NCBI GenBank assembly: GCA_000299115.1
Contig: CP003801.1
Span: 1,054,001 to 1,118,000, forward strand
DNA: 64,000 nt
DNA from: an alpha proteobacterium HIMB59
GTDB taxonomy: Bacteria; Pseudomonadota; Alphaproteobacteria; HIMB59
Direction: 5' to 3'
Shown: in pieces, positions 56,131 through 64,000 of the stretch
Layout of the letters: each line of letters starts with the position of its first letter
Position numbering within the stretch: the first letter of the stretch is position 1
Translations under genes and position numbers: made by a program
The notes under the pieces: model-generated
What the model was told of the DNA's origin: nothing
The model's database searches: none
Seen by the model: only the letters and a program-made list of their open reading frames with translations

Positions 56131-56833
56131 AAAAAATAATTTTCTTATTTAAAATATTAAAATCAAAATCAAAAGTCTTAAGATTGCTTTTAAAATTTAA
56201 GTTTTTTAAAAATGACATGGCAGGAAACAAATCCCAAATTTTGGAACCGTATATGGTCATAAAAGTTCTATCGCCTTCTAAAATTTCAATTACATCGTAA
56301 CCTATAGATCTAGATCTCTTTTTTTCAGTATAATCAGAGATTTCATTTTTAAAAAAATCTTTGGCATGGGATCCAAGAAAACCAATGTGGTGATAATATT
56401 TTTTTGGGGAAATATGTTTATGATTTTTAAATATTTTATTTTCGAAAGAGTGATAAAAATTATTTTTTATTGGATCGTATATAATCGAGAATATACTTTT
56501 GTTGTCATTTATAAAAGAAACCATAATTACAACTTTATTAATACCATTAATAAAGTTTCTAGTTCCATCAATTGGATCTATTGTTAAATAATGATTATAG
56601 TCATGCAGATCAGAATTATTTTCTTCGGAAATGATATTATCAAAACCTTTTTCCTTAAAGTATTGAATAAGTTCATTTTCAATTATTAAATCGAAATGAG
56701 TAACTAGTGAATGATCTGATTTTTCAGATACCTGATCTTTTTCTAAATTACCTAAATTAGGTAGTAAATATTCTTTAGATACATCTTTAAAAAAATTATG
56801 AGTTTGATTAAAAAAATTTATATCAATAATCAT
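56117..56833 (-). CDS. Inositol monophosphatase-family phosphatase
   Basis: Lithium-sensitive, Mg-dependent phosphatase superfamily. The metal site is visible as ISEENN near residue 63 and IDPIDGTRNFING near residue 79. The later WD motif (IWDLFPAMSFL, near residue 202) holds the last metal Asp. 238 residues, somewhat short. Members hydrolyse inositol phosphates, histidinol phosphate, PAP or NADP; the substrate is unknown here. It overlaps trkA by 11 bases. Confidence 0.83.
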   Translation of the reverse strand: MIIDINFFNQTHNFFKDVSKEYLLPNLGNLEKDQVSEKSDHSLVTHFDLIIENELIQYFKEKGFDNIISEENNSDLHDYNHYLTIDPIDGTRNFINGINKVVIMVSFINDNKSIFSIIYDPIKNNFYHSFENKIFKNHKHISPKKYYHHIGFLGSHAKDFFKNEISDYTEKKRSRSIGYDVIEILEGDRTFMTIYGSKIWDLFPAMSFLKNLNFKSNLKTFDFDFNILNKKIIFYAKI

Positions 56834-58151
56834 TGATATATTTTTCTAGTATATGAGAATTCTTAGCTTCAACGAGCAATATTAAGACATCATTATTTAC
56901 AGGTATATGATCATCGTTTGAGAGCTGAATATTTTCTTTTGATATAGTGCAAATATGCTTAATTTCATTTGATTTTTTAATATTTTCAAAAAGTTCATTT
57001 CTATATTTTACTTCATATAAAAGGAAATTATCTCTTAATATTGAATGATAAGATAAAAGAGAACCTTCTGAAATTTTTTCAATTATTCTTGAAGTTGTCA
57101 ATTCTCTGGGATTAATAATAACATCTATTCCTAAGTCATTTGCAAAAGATGAAAATGATTCATTATTAACAACCGCAAATACAGACTTTGACCCTCTTTT
57201 TTTTGAAATTATTGATAAGATAGTATTTATTTGGTCATTATCAGTGACGGTTATAACTAAATCAGAAGTATTTAATTTAACTTCATCATATAAAGATTGA
57301 TCTAGTGCGTCTCCATGGAAAATAGAAGTGTTTTTTAGACTACTAGCTAAAAAATCACATCTCTCTTTATCATACTCTAAAATTTTAAGATTAATTTGTT
57401 GTTCATCTTGCTCAATTAATTTAGATAAATTTTGACCAATATTACCACCGCCTATAATTAAAATATCAAGTACGTAATCCTTATAGCCAAAAAATTTAAT
57501 TAATTTTTTTAAATATTCTTTTTTAATAAGTAAATAAAGTTGATCAGACTTTGAAATACTTTTGAAATCAAAAAATGATTCATCTTCAAAAGTGTGGCCG
57601 ATATAACATAAATTATTTAAAGAGAAAAAATTTTTGATCTCTTCAAATGATTGATGTTTAAATAGATCAGATGACTGCATACCAATTAATAAATAATTTT
57701 TAGAAATTAAGGACTCACTAAAAAAAGCACCTGGCATATGTATTTTTTCAAAAATATTATTTGCAACTTCCCACTCTGGTGAAATTATATGATCTAAGAA
57801 AGAATTAGAGTCTATGAGGAGTGATTTATTTTCATCAGATATTAAATTCTGATTTCTAATTCGAGCAATAGTTTTATCTACCTTTAAGAATTCTTTTGCA
57901 AATTTACATGTAATAATATTTTTTTCATCACTTTTTGTAACCGCAATAAAATAATCTATTTTAGTTTTGAAGTTTGAATAGAATGTTGGATTTAAGGGAT
58001 CTTCAAATATTGTTTTAATATCATATCTCTCAGAAAGTCTTTTTAATTCAGAAGCATCATCATCTAATAAAAATACACTTTTTCCTTGTTCGGATAGCTT
58101 ATTTGCAAGATTAGCCCCAACAATACCAGATCCCAAAATTAGAATATTCAT
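56823..58151 (-). CDS. trkA: Trk potassium-uptake regulatory protein TrkA
   Basis: Cytoplasmic NAD-binding regulator of the TrkH/TrkG potassium channel. Two TrkA_N (RCK) domains: the first begins NILILGSGIVGANLANKL, the second begins near residue 225 with DILIIGGGNIGQNLSKL, each followed by a TrkA_C-like part. Length 442 matches TrkA (458). Following ntrX, as here, is its classic alphaproteobacterial place. No trkH is in the window. Shares one base with ntrX. Confidence 0.9.
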   Translation of the reverse strand: MNILILGSGIVGANLANKLSEQGKSVFLLDDDASELKRLSERYDIKTIFEDPLNPTFYSNFKTKIDYFIAVTKSDEKNIITCKFAKEFLKVDKTIARIRNQNLISDENKSLLIDSNSFLDHIISPEWEVANNIFEKIHMPGAFFSESLISKNYLLIGMQSSDLFKHQSFEEIKNFFSLNNLCYIGHTFEDESFFDFKSISKSDQLYLLIKKEYLKKLIKFFGYKDYVLDILIIGGGNIGQNLSKLIEQDEQQINLKILEYDKERCDFLASSLKNTSIFHGDALDQSLYDEVKLNTSDLVITVTDNDQINTILSIISKKRGSKSVFAVVNNESFSSFANDLGIDVIINPRELTTSRIIEKISEGSLLSYHSILRDNFLLYEVKYRNELFENIKKSNEIKHICTISKENIQLSNDDHIPVNNDVLILLVEAKNSHILEKYINDY

Positions 58152-59398
58152 TAGTCTAGTTTAATATTAAGCGATTTTATTTTTCGATAAAGAGATACTC
58201 TATCTAAATTCAACATTTTTGATGTTAAAGTCATATTCCAATTATTATTCTTTAATTTTTGAACTAAAAAATCTCTTTCAAATTTCTCTTTTGCTTCTTT
58301 ATAATTCATATCATAAAGATGAGAATTACCTGGAGAATTATCAAGTATTTCTTTGATTTCATCAATTTTCACAATATCAGGTGGTGATACTAGATTATTT
58401 ATAAGATTTTGCGCCAAATTCATTATTTCAAACACATTTCCTGGCCAGTTATGTTTAGTAAGTAAATTCTCAATAGAGGGATCAATTTCTATTATTTTTT
58501 CAAACTTTTTTTGAGAGAACGTTTCAAAGTAGTATTGAAATAATTTCATAATTTCATTCTTACGTTCCATTAATGGTTTGAAGTGAAATTTATAATCAAT
58601 TTTCTTTAACATTATGTCATCTAAATCTGGGTTTTTTGAGTCTAAAATAATTGAGGCATTGATCTTATTTTTTTTTACTAAATCAAAATAATTCAATAGT
58701 TCTAAGTTATTAAACTTTTCAAAATCATTAAAATAAATTGTAAAATAGCTATGTAGAGAAGAAAATTTAAGAAAATCATTCTCATTCATCAAATTTTCAT
58801 TCATATTTATAAATGTATCTGGGTTATTTGAAGATAATGTCATATGAATAAAATTTGCTGTATAATTTTTACCTATACCACTGGGGCCATATAAAAGTAT
58901 TGATGAATTTGATTTTATTTTTTCTATCTTATCAAAATAATTATCAATAATTTCACTAAAACCAATTTTATTAATTTTCGAATGAAATGAAATTTGATTA
59001 CGATAATTATTAATTGTAACTTTTTGTTTTAACTCCAGAAGATTTTTTTGAATTATATGAAGAAGTTTTTTAGTTTCAAATGGTTTCTCTATAAAATCAT
59101 TTGCTCCTGCCTTGACAGACTCTATTGCATTATCAATATTCGCATGACCGCTAAAAGAAATAATTACAAGATCATTATAATTCTTTTTTAATTCATTAAT
59201 TATATCTATGCCTTGTTTTGAACTATTTTTTAACCATAAATCGACTAAAACTAAATCAAAATCAAAATTTTTTTTATGTAGATTTATAAATTCTTCATAA
59301 GAAGTTACATATGTGCTGTTAAAATCATTTTTATTTAAAATTAAAGAAACTTGTTTACAAATTTCTAGCTCATCATCAATTATTAAAATTTTAGACAT
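58151..59398 (-). CDS. ntrX: NtrX-type response regulator with a degenerate AAA+ domain
   Basis: Partner of the NtrY kinase in nitrogen/redox and envelope control. Receiver domain at residues 1-120 has the acidic pair D8-D9, phosphoacceptor D53 and Lys in FIEKPFE. The central domain keeps a Walker A (G171-PSGIGK177) but the Walker B region reads TIYFNDFEKF instead of the usual LFLDEI, and no GAFTGA sigma-54 loop is visible; the domain is also shorter. A Fis-type helix-turn-helix ends the protein (NMTLTSKMLNLDRVSLYRKI). 415 residues versus about 455-470 commonly. It overlaps ntrY by 8 bases. Confidence 0.9.
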   Translation of the reverse strand: MSKILIIDDELEICKQVSLILNKNDFNSTYVTSYEEFINLHKKNFDFDLVLVDLWLKNSSKQGIDIINELKKNYNDLVIISFSGHANIDNAIESVKAGANDFIEKPFETKKLLHIIQKNLLELKQKVTINNYRNQISFHSKINKIGFSEIIDNYFDKIEKIKSNSSILLYGPSGIGKNYTANFIHMTLSSNNPDTFINMNENLMNENDFLKFSSLHSYFTIYFNDFEKFNNLELLNYFDLVKKNKINASIILDSKNPDLDDIMLKKIDYKFHFKPLMERKNEIMKLFQYYFETFSQKKFEKIIEIDPSIENLLTKHNWPGNVFEIMNLAQNLINNLVSPPDIVKIDEIKEILDNSPGNSHLYDMNYKEAKEKFERDFLVQKLKNNNWNMTLTSKMLNLDRVSLYRKIKSLNIKLD

Positions 59399-61415
59399 TT
59401 AATTTAATTTCAACTTTAAAACCAGAATAGTTATTAGTTTTTATTTTCAAATTGCCATTATTGTCTCTAATGATTTTATCTATTAAAGGCAAACCAAGCC
59501 CTGATGAGTTTTTAGTTGAAAAATATGGTTTAATTAAATTTTCAACATCACCTTCATAACCTGGGCCATTATCAAAGAAAGAAAATAAAATATGATTTTC
59601 GTAATTATTTAAGGAAATTTCAATTATAGGATTAGAAGAGCCTTCTAAAGCTTCTATAGAGTTTTTAAAAAGATTATTTAGTATTATATCAATATAGGAT
59701 TGATCAAATTTTATATATACTTCATTTTGAATAGACTGATTAAATGAAATATTAGGATAGTTTCTTTTATATTCATCAATATAAATTAACAATATTTCAG
59801 AAAAATTAATTTTTTTATTAATAGCTTTAGGCAAACGTGCAAAATTTGAAAATTCATTTACAAGGTTTTGTATTAAAAAGATCTGTCTTTTGATTGAAAG
59901 TATAGAGTTCTTTAGTTCTTCATCGTCAATTTGAGTTTCCAGAAATTCTGTAGAAAGAAGCATAGGAGTTAAAGGATTTTTAATTTCATGTGAAATTTTG
60001 CGTGCTAATTCAGCTATTGCATTATTTTTTTCGGCAGAAATAAGATCTGTATAATCATTAAATATAATTAATTGATCAAAAAGAGAGTTATTAGCTATGT
60101 GAACAGATTTTATAAAAAAAGTTTTTTCAATTTTATTAATAAATATTTTAATATTTTTTTCAAAAATTTTATCTTCTATAGAAATATTATTATCAAAATT
60201 TTTATTAATTAATTTTTTAAGGTTCTCAAAAGAACTCAAATTATCTTGAGATAAAATTTCAGATGCTGTGTTTTGAAAAATAAGATCATTTTTATTTAAA
60301 ACAAATACACCATTCGGTGAATTTTCAATAATATTATTAATAAAATTTAATTGATCATTAATAGTTATATTTGTTTTTTCTAAATTTAATCTCTGATTTA
60401 TGATTGTATTACTCATACTATAAAAAGAATTAGTTAATTGCGAAATATCATCTTTTTCTTCAATTTTTGAAATTCTTAAATTATTAAAGTTTCCTTTTTT
60501 TAAATCGTTAATTGATGAATTTAAATCTCTGATAGGTCTTGCTAATTTGAAACTGAAATTTGTTCCAATAATAATAAAAATTAAAATTAGACTTGTAGAT
60601 AAAATTAAATAAATAGTAAAAAAAGTAATCTGTATATTTTTTTTATTTTGATCAATTGAATTAATTGCATTGTAAGACTCAACAATATTTTGATAGTAAT
60701 TTAGTAATTCTAAATCTATAGATTTTAATAATACCAAATAATTATTTCTTGAAAGATTTATCTTAGAGAAAAGCTGATTATTTTGGTAAAAAATAGTTAT
60801 ATCGTCATCAGTAATTTCAGATACTAGACTTAAATTTTTTTCAGTTAACTCAATTTTATCCTCTGTGAAATGTTCTATGTATTTTTGGTTATTTACAAAA
60901 TTATAAACCGAAATAATATCGAAACGTTGGATGATATCTCTATCTATTAGTCTTTCTGCCATAACATAATTCCTAATAAACTTAGAGTCCGTAATTAAAT
61001 TTTTTTCAGTTTGATCAATGTATTTTTGAGCTAACTGATAAGAATTATTTACAGTTGATTTGAAAGCTGGGCCTAACCAAGTACTCATTTCAATGTTAAA
61101 AAAAATTGCTGAAACTAATAGTATTATACCGCTTGGTATAATTGAAAATAATCCAAAAAATAAAAAAAACTTATTAAATAGCCTTAAACCAACTACTTCT
61201 CTTTTTCTTGATTTAATATAATTTATTAAAAGTATCGATAAATAAATCAATAAAATTAAAAGAAATGTAAAATCAGCTATAATTAAATACTGAATTAACT
61301 CTGCATCTCTTACAATTTCATTTGAAGCAATAAGGGAATATACAGTTAAAGAAAAAAGAATTATAAATATTACTAAAAGTATAAAGGCTGAAAATTTATT
61401 AAAATATTTTGACAT
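59391..61415 (-). CDS. ntrY: NtrY-type membrane sensor histidine kinase
   Basis: Four hydrophobic helices near the N-terminus (about residues 10-30, 40-65, 85-110 and 268-290) bound a periplasmic or extracytoplasmic sensing loop (about 110-265). A HAMP segment (ARPIRDLNSSINDL), a PAS-like domain (about 355-455) and the phosphoacceptor H476 in KISHEIKNPLTP follow. The ATPase domain has NNLFKNSIEAL, FFDNGPGY and SGLGLPLIDKII. 674 residues (typical about 730-770). Its ATG overlaps the start region of divergent ispDF. Confidence 0.93.
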   Translation of the reverse strand: MSKYFNKFSAFILLVIFIILFSLTVYSLIASNEIVRDAELIQYLIIADFTFLLILLIYLSILLINYIKSRKREVVGLRLFNKFFLFFGLFSIIPSGIILLVSAIFFNIEMSTWLGPAFKSTVNNSYQLAQKYIDQTEKNLITDSKFIRNYVMAERLIDRDIIQRFDIISVYNFVNNQKYIEHFTEDKIELTEKNLSLVSEITDDDITIFYQNNQLFSKINLSRNNYLVLLKSIDLELLNYYQNIVESYNAINSIDQNKKNIQITFFTIYLILSTSLILIFIIIGTNFSFKLARPIRDLNSSINDLKKGNFNNLRISKIEEKDDISQLTNSFYSMSNTIINQRLNLEKTNITINDQLNFINNIIENSPNGVFVLNKNDLIFQNTASEILSQDNLSSFENLKKLINKNFDNNISIEDKIFEKNIKIFINKIEKTFFIKSVHIANNSLFDQLIIFNDYTDLISAEKNNAIAELARKISHEIKNPLTPMLLSTEFLETQIDDEELKNSILSIKRQIFLIQNLVNEFSNFARLPKAINKKINFSEILLIYIDEYKRNYPNISFNQSIQNEVYIKFDQSYIDIILNNLFKNSIEALEGSSNPIIEISLNNYENHILFSFFDNGPGYEGDVENLIKPYFSTKNSSGLGLPLIDKIIRDNNGNLKIKTNNYSGFKVEIKLNV

Positions 61416-62542
61416 TAAAATTATCTAACATTCATATCGTACTACTTGCAGCGGGCAAAAGCACAAGATTTAAAGCAAAAGAGAATAAGCTTTTATCAAA
61501 ATTAAATGACAAAACCATTATTGAACATAGTATAGAACAATTAACAAAAATAGGGTTTAAAAAAATCACTTTAGTTATTAGTAATAATAGTATTTTAAGA
61601 GATATTAAGGAAAAAGATATTGAACTCATAAAAGGCGGAAAAACAAGGACATTAAGTGTTAAAAATGCACTTACAAAATCAAAAATTAAAGCAAAATATA
61701 TATTTATCCATGATGCTGCTAGAATATTAGCATCAGAAAAAATTTTAAAGAAATTAGTTAAGGAAACTTATAAAGATAAATATGACTGCATTATTCCATT
61801 TTCTAAATGTGCCGATACTGTTATTAAAAATCACACAAATTTAAAAAGAGAAGATCTTAAATTAATTAAAACTCCTCAAGTTTTTTTAAAGAAAAAAATT
61901 GTTCAATTACATGCAATCAATAAAAATTATCAATTAACAGACGATAGCATCTTGATGAGAAATAATCCTAAAGAATTCAAAATTAAATATCTCCTCGATA
62001 ATTCTTTAAATTTTAAAGTAACTTATAAAGAAGATTTAGAAAATTTAAGTATTAAGCATAATCAAAAGCAAAGAGTTGGATTAGGATATGATATTCATAA
62101 AATTCAAAAAATTAATAGATATAATAAAATAAAATTAGGTGGTATTAGCATAAAATCAAAAGTTAAAGTTATTTCTCATTCTGATGGCGATGTCATATTG
62201 CATGCAATAACTGATTCAATTTTAGGAGCTTTATCCTTAAGGGACATAGGTACGTATTTTCCTAATAATAAAATTAATGAAAATAGAAATTCAAAAGAAT
62301 TTTTGGATTTTGCCCTTACAAAATTAAAAAATAAAAATTTTAAAATAAATAATATTGATTTAATGATTGTATCAGAAATACCAAAAATAAATCCCTATTA
62401 TGAGAAAATGATAAAAAGTTTAATTCGAATATTGCAAATAGATAAAAATCAAATAACTATAAAAGCAACTACAAATGAAAAATCTGGACTTATAGGCAAA
62501 AGTGAGTTTATTGCGTGTTGGTCTAATTTATCTATTTATTAA
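61409..62542 (+). CDS. ispDF: Bifunctional IspD/IspF enzyme of the MEP isoprenoid pathway
   Basis: N-terminal IspD (residues about 1-210) makes CDP-methylerythritol: LLAAGKSTRFKAKENKLL is the CTP-binding loop, and HDAARILAS the second motif. C-terminal IspF (about 218-377) makes the cyclodiphosphate: GLGYDIHKI with the zinc His/Asp, SHSDGDVILHAITDSILGA and KATTNEKSG are clear. The fusion is a hallmark of alphaproteobacteria and a few others. The start is TTG 61409; an in-frame TAA lies three codons upstream. Its start region overlaps that of divergent ntrY. It ends 1 base before convergent lipA. Confidence 0.94.
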   Translation: MTLKLSNIHIVLLAAGKSTRFKAKENKLLSKLNDKTIIEHSIEQLTKIGFKKITLVISNNSILRDIKEKDIELIKGGKTRTLSVKNALTKSKIKAKYIFIHDAARILASEKILKKLVKETYKDKYDCIIPFSKCADTVIKNHTNLKREDLKLIKTPQVFLKKKIVQLHAINKNYQLTDDSILMRNNPKEFKIKYLLDNSLNFKVTYKEDLENLSIKHNQKQRVGLGYDIHKIQKINRYNKIKLGGISIKSKVKVISHSDGDVILHAITDSILGALSLRDIGTYFPNNKINENRNSKEFLDFALTKLKNKNFKINNIDLMIVSEIPKINPYYEKMIKSLIRILQIDKNQITIKATTNEKSGLIGKSEFIACWSNLSIY

Positions 62543-62543
62543 A

Positions 62544-63449
62544 TTAAATAGCTCTTTTTAATTTAATAAAATCCTCATCAGCATGATAGCTAGATCTAGT
62601 TAAAGGTGAGGAAGAAACCATTTTAAAACCAATCTCAATACATTGATCATACAAAAACTTAAATTCATCTGGAGTATAAAATTTATGAACTTTTTCATGG
62701 TGGATTGAAGGTTGAAGGTATTGACCAATAGTAACAAAGTCTACTTTATGATCTCTTAAATCTATTAAAAGTTCTTGAATGTCATCTAAAGACTCGCCTA
62801 AACCAACCATTAATCCTGACTTTGTGAAGATATCTGAATTGTATGATTTGACTGATTTTAAAAGATTTAAACTTTCTTTATAAATAGCCCCAGGACGAAT
62901 GGTTTTATATAGCCTACTTACTGTCTCAATGTTGTGATTAAAAACATCAGGCTTTGAGTCAACAATAGATTTATAAACTTCACCTTTTCTTAAAAAATCA
63001 GGAGTTAAAATTTCTATCGTGGTTTGAGGGGAAAGTTCTTTGATATATTTAATTGTGGATATGAATTGGCCCGCTCCACCATCTATTAAATCATCTCTAT
63101 CAACACTGGTTATAACAACATGTTTTAAGTTTAAAGCAGATACGGATTTTGCAACATTTAATGGCTCTAAAGGGTCTATAGAAAAAGGTTTTCCTGTTTT
63201 GACATTACAAAAGGAACAAGCTCTAGTACAAGTATCACCAAGTATCATAAATGTTGCATGTTTTTTAGACCAACACTCACCTATGTTAGGACAAGCTGCC
63301 TCTTGGCATACTGTGTGTAAATTATATTTTTTTACTAAATTGAGAGTGTCAATATATCGTTTCGATGTTGGTGCTTTTACTTTTATCCAATTAGGTTTTT
63401 TTAATTCTGTAGGATTATTTCTTTTAACTTTCTCTGGGTGGCGTATCAT
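62544..63449 (-). CDS. lipA: Lipoyl synthase
   Basis: Radical-SAM enzyme inserting sulfur into protein-bound octanoate to form lipoate. Both [4Fe-4S] motifs are present: CX4CX5C in [12 protein letters not shown] near residue 48 and the radical-SAM CxxxCxxC in CTRACSFC near residue 74. The C-terminal [13 protein letters not shown] holds the conserved Ser ligand. Length 301 fits. Next to lpdA (6-base gap), consistent with supplying lipoate to the pyruvate/2-oxoglutarate complexes. Confidence 0.96.
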   Translation of the reverse strand: MIRHPEKVKRNNPTELKKPNWIKVKAPTSKRYIDTLNLVKKYNLHTVCQEAACPNIGECWSKKHATFMILGDTCTRACSFCNVKTGKPFSIDPLEPLNVAKSVSALNLKHVVITSVDRDDLIDGGAGQFISTIKYIKELSPQTTIEILTPDFLRKGEVYKSIVDSKPDVFNHNIETVSRLYKTIRPGAIYKESLNLLKSVKSYNSDIFTKSGLMVGLGESLDDIQELLIDLRDHKVDFVTIGQYLQPSIHHEKVHKFYTPDEFKFLYDQCIEIGFKMVSSSPLTRSSYHADEDFIKLKRAI

Positions 63450-63455
63450 TAAAAT

Positions 63456-64000
63456 TTAAAAATGAAGTGGTTTTCCAAAAGCAGATAAAACACTTTCGTG
63501 AATAGACTCAGAAAGAGTTGGGTGAGCAAATACTGTGTTGATAAATTCGTCTTCAGTAGACTCGGAAGATATAGCTAAGCCAAAAGTTGATATCATTTCC
63601 GTTACATCTGGGCCAATTAAATGAGCGCCCAAAAATTCACCCGTTTCAGAGTTAAACAAGGTCTTAACAAAACCAAAAGTGTTGGACATTGTTTGTGATT
63701 TACCATTAGCTAGAAATGGGAAATTTCCTTTTTTAAAAGGTATGCTCAGTTCTTCTAATTGTTGTTCGGTATAACCAATAGTTGCTACCTGGGGCAAACT
63801 ATAAATACATCCAGGTATATGATGGGTTTTGGGTTTGTGAGTATTTTGACCTGTAGAAATACGCTCAACACAATTAATAGCATCATGCATTGCTTTATGA
63901 GCTAGCCACGGGCCACCTATTATATCTCCTATAGCAAATAAGTTTGCTGTATTTGTTTCATAATTATCATTTGTTTCGATATAACCAGCTTTATCAAGTT
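63456..64000 (-). CDS. lpdA: Dihydrolipoyl dehydrogenase, C-terminal part (5' end outside window)
   Basis: E3 subunit of 2-oxo acid dehydrogenase complexes. The reading frame is open to the right edge. Visible are the FAD-region YETNTANLFAIGDIIGGPWLAHKA near the edge, the dimerisation domain GCIYSLPQVATIGYTEQQ, and the catalytic HPTLSESIHE (His-Glu pair) near the end. About 180 of some 465 residues are present. The ATG at 63890 is internal, not the start. In alphaproteobacteria lpdA often precedes lipA, as here. Confidence 0.93.
   Translation of the reverse strand, partial: LDKAGYIETNDNYETNTANLFAIGDIIGGPWLAHKAMHDAINCVERISTGQNTHKPKTHHIPGCIYSLPQVATIGYTEQQLEELSIPFKKGNFPFLANGKSQTMSNTFGFVKTLFNSETGEFLGAHLIGPDVTEMISTFGLAISSESTEDEFINTVFAHPTLSESIHESVLSAFGKPLHF

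Noticed and set aside
63040-63459. A 139-codon frame antisense to lipA
   Set aside because: LipA has both iron-sulfur motifs in the minus frame; the plus frame has no recognisable features.

Overview
This window looks like a chromosomal segment of a very AT-rich (about 30% GC by eye), gene-dense alphaproteobacterium, most likely a streamlined marine type similar to SAR11 or HIMB59-like lineages. Supporting signs are a fused ispDF gene next to ntrY-ntrX-trkA, lipA-lpdA beside ispDF, an NDUFS4-type complex I accessory subunit, the gene order rlpA-dacA-tmk-holB-metG-tatD-MBL, an alphaproteobacterial-type SerC, and many ABC/TRAP uptake proteins. The lineage is an inference from gene content; no rRNA is present. 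By my tally only about 2.3 kb is non-coding, and one 769-bp gap holds a third of that. Neighbouring genes commonly overlap by 1 to 19 bases.

Layout. 1-6.4 kb: a plus-strand cell-wall/replication/translation operon (end of an RlpA/SPOR protein, dacA, tmk, holB, metG, tatD, a beta-lactamase-fold hydrolase), then a YbaK-type deacylase. 6.6-7.4 kb: the large AT-rich gap with a near-perfect 30-bp palindrome. 7.4-11.3 kb: a minus-strand operon (a frameshifted D-amino-acid aminotransferase, msrA, a membrane J-domain protein, typA). 11.3-17.5 kb: mixed single genes (Tat-lipoprotein M48 protease, SRAP protein, orphan TRAP binding protein, ProX-type deacylase, YajQ, two transporters, a thioesterase). 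17.6-23.6 kb: plus-strand gor-ggt-mazG-tolC-lysR chain. 23.6-28.9 kb: arginine genes argD, argB and argC with an unrecognised P-loop protein, then an alaC-like aminotransferase. 29-32.2 kb: a YhiN flavoprotein, two methyltransferases and ppnP. 32.2-38.7 kb: a minus-strand operon of homocysteine methyltransferase, metY, alpha/beta hydrolase, GFA protein, guaB and guaA. 38.8-44.4 kb: tRNA-Arg, a Liv-type ABC importer (livG-F-H-M) with its binding protein convergent, NDUFS4 and tRNA-Pro. 44.5-49.5 kb: a Nudix hydrolase and serC-serA with a DUF1015 protein and three poorly known genes, including an overlooked 29-residue membrane peptide. 49.5-54.6 kb: a phosphoribosyltransferase facing a BMP-type nucleoside ABC importer. 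54.7-64 kb: a glycosylase, a dehydrogenase, an inositol-phosphatase-like protein, trkA-ntrX-ntrY, ispDF, lipA and the 3' part of lpdA.

How the genes fit together. A purine salvage theme is visible: BMP importer, PpnP phosphorylase, phosphoribosyltransferase and guaB-guaA. Sulfur amino acid synthesis (MetY plus homocysteine methyltransferase), serine synthesis (SerC plus a short SerA) and arginine synthesis (ArgB, ArgC, ArgD) are represented. Two trans-editing deacylases protect tRNA charging. No phage, insertion sequence or CRISPR array was seen.

The most promising leads are the P-loop gene coupled to argC and a divergent argB, the DUF1015/serine neighbourhood with its 29-residue membrane peptide, an NtrX whose AAA+ domain looks decayed, and the aminotransferase frameshifted at a nine-A run with an intact downstream frame.
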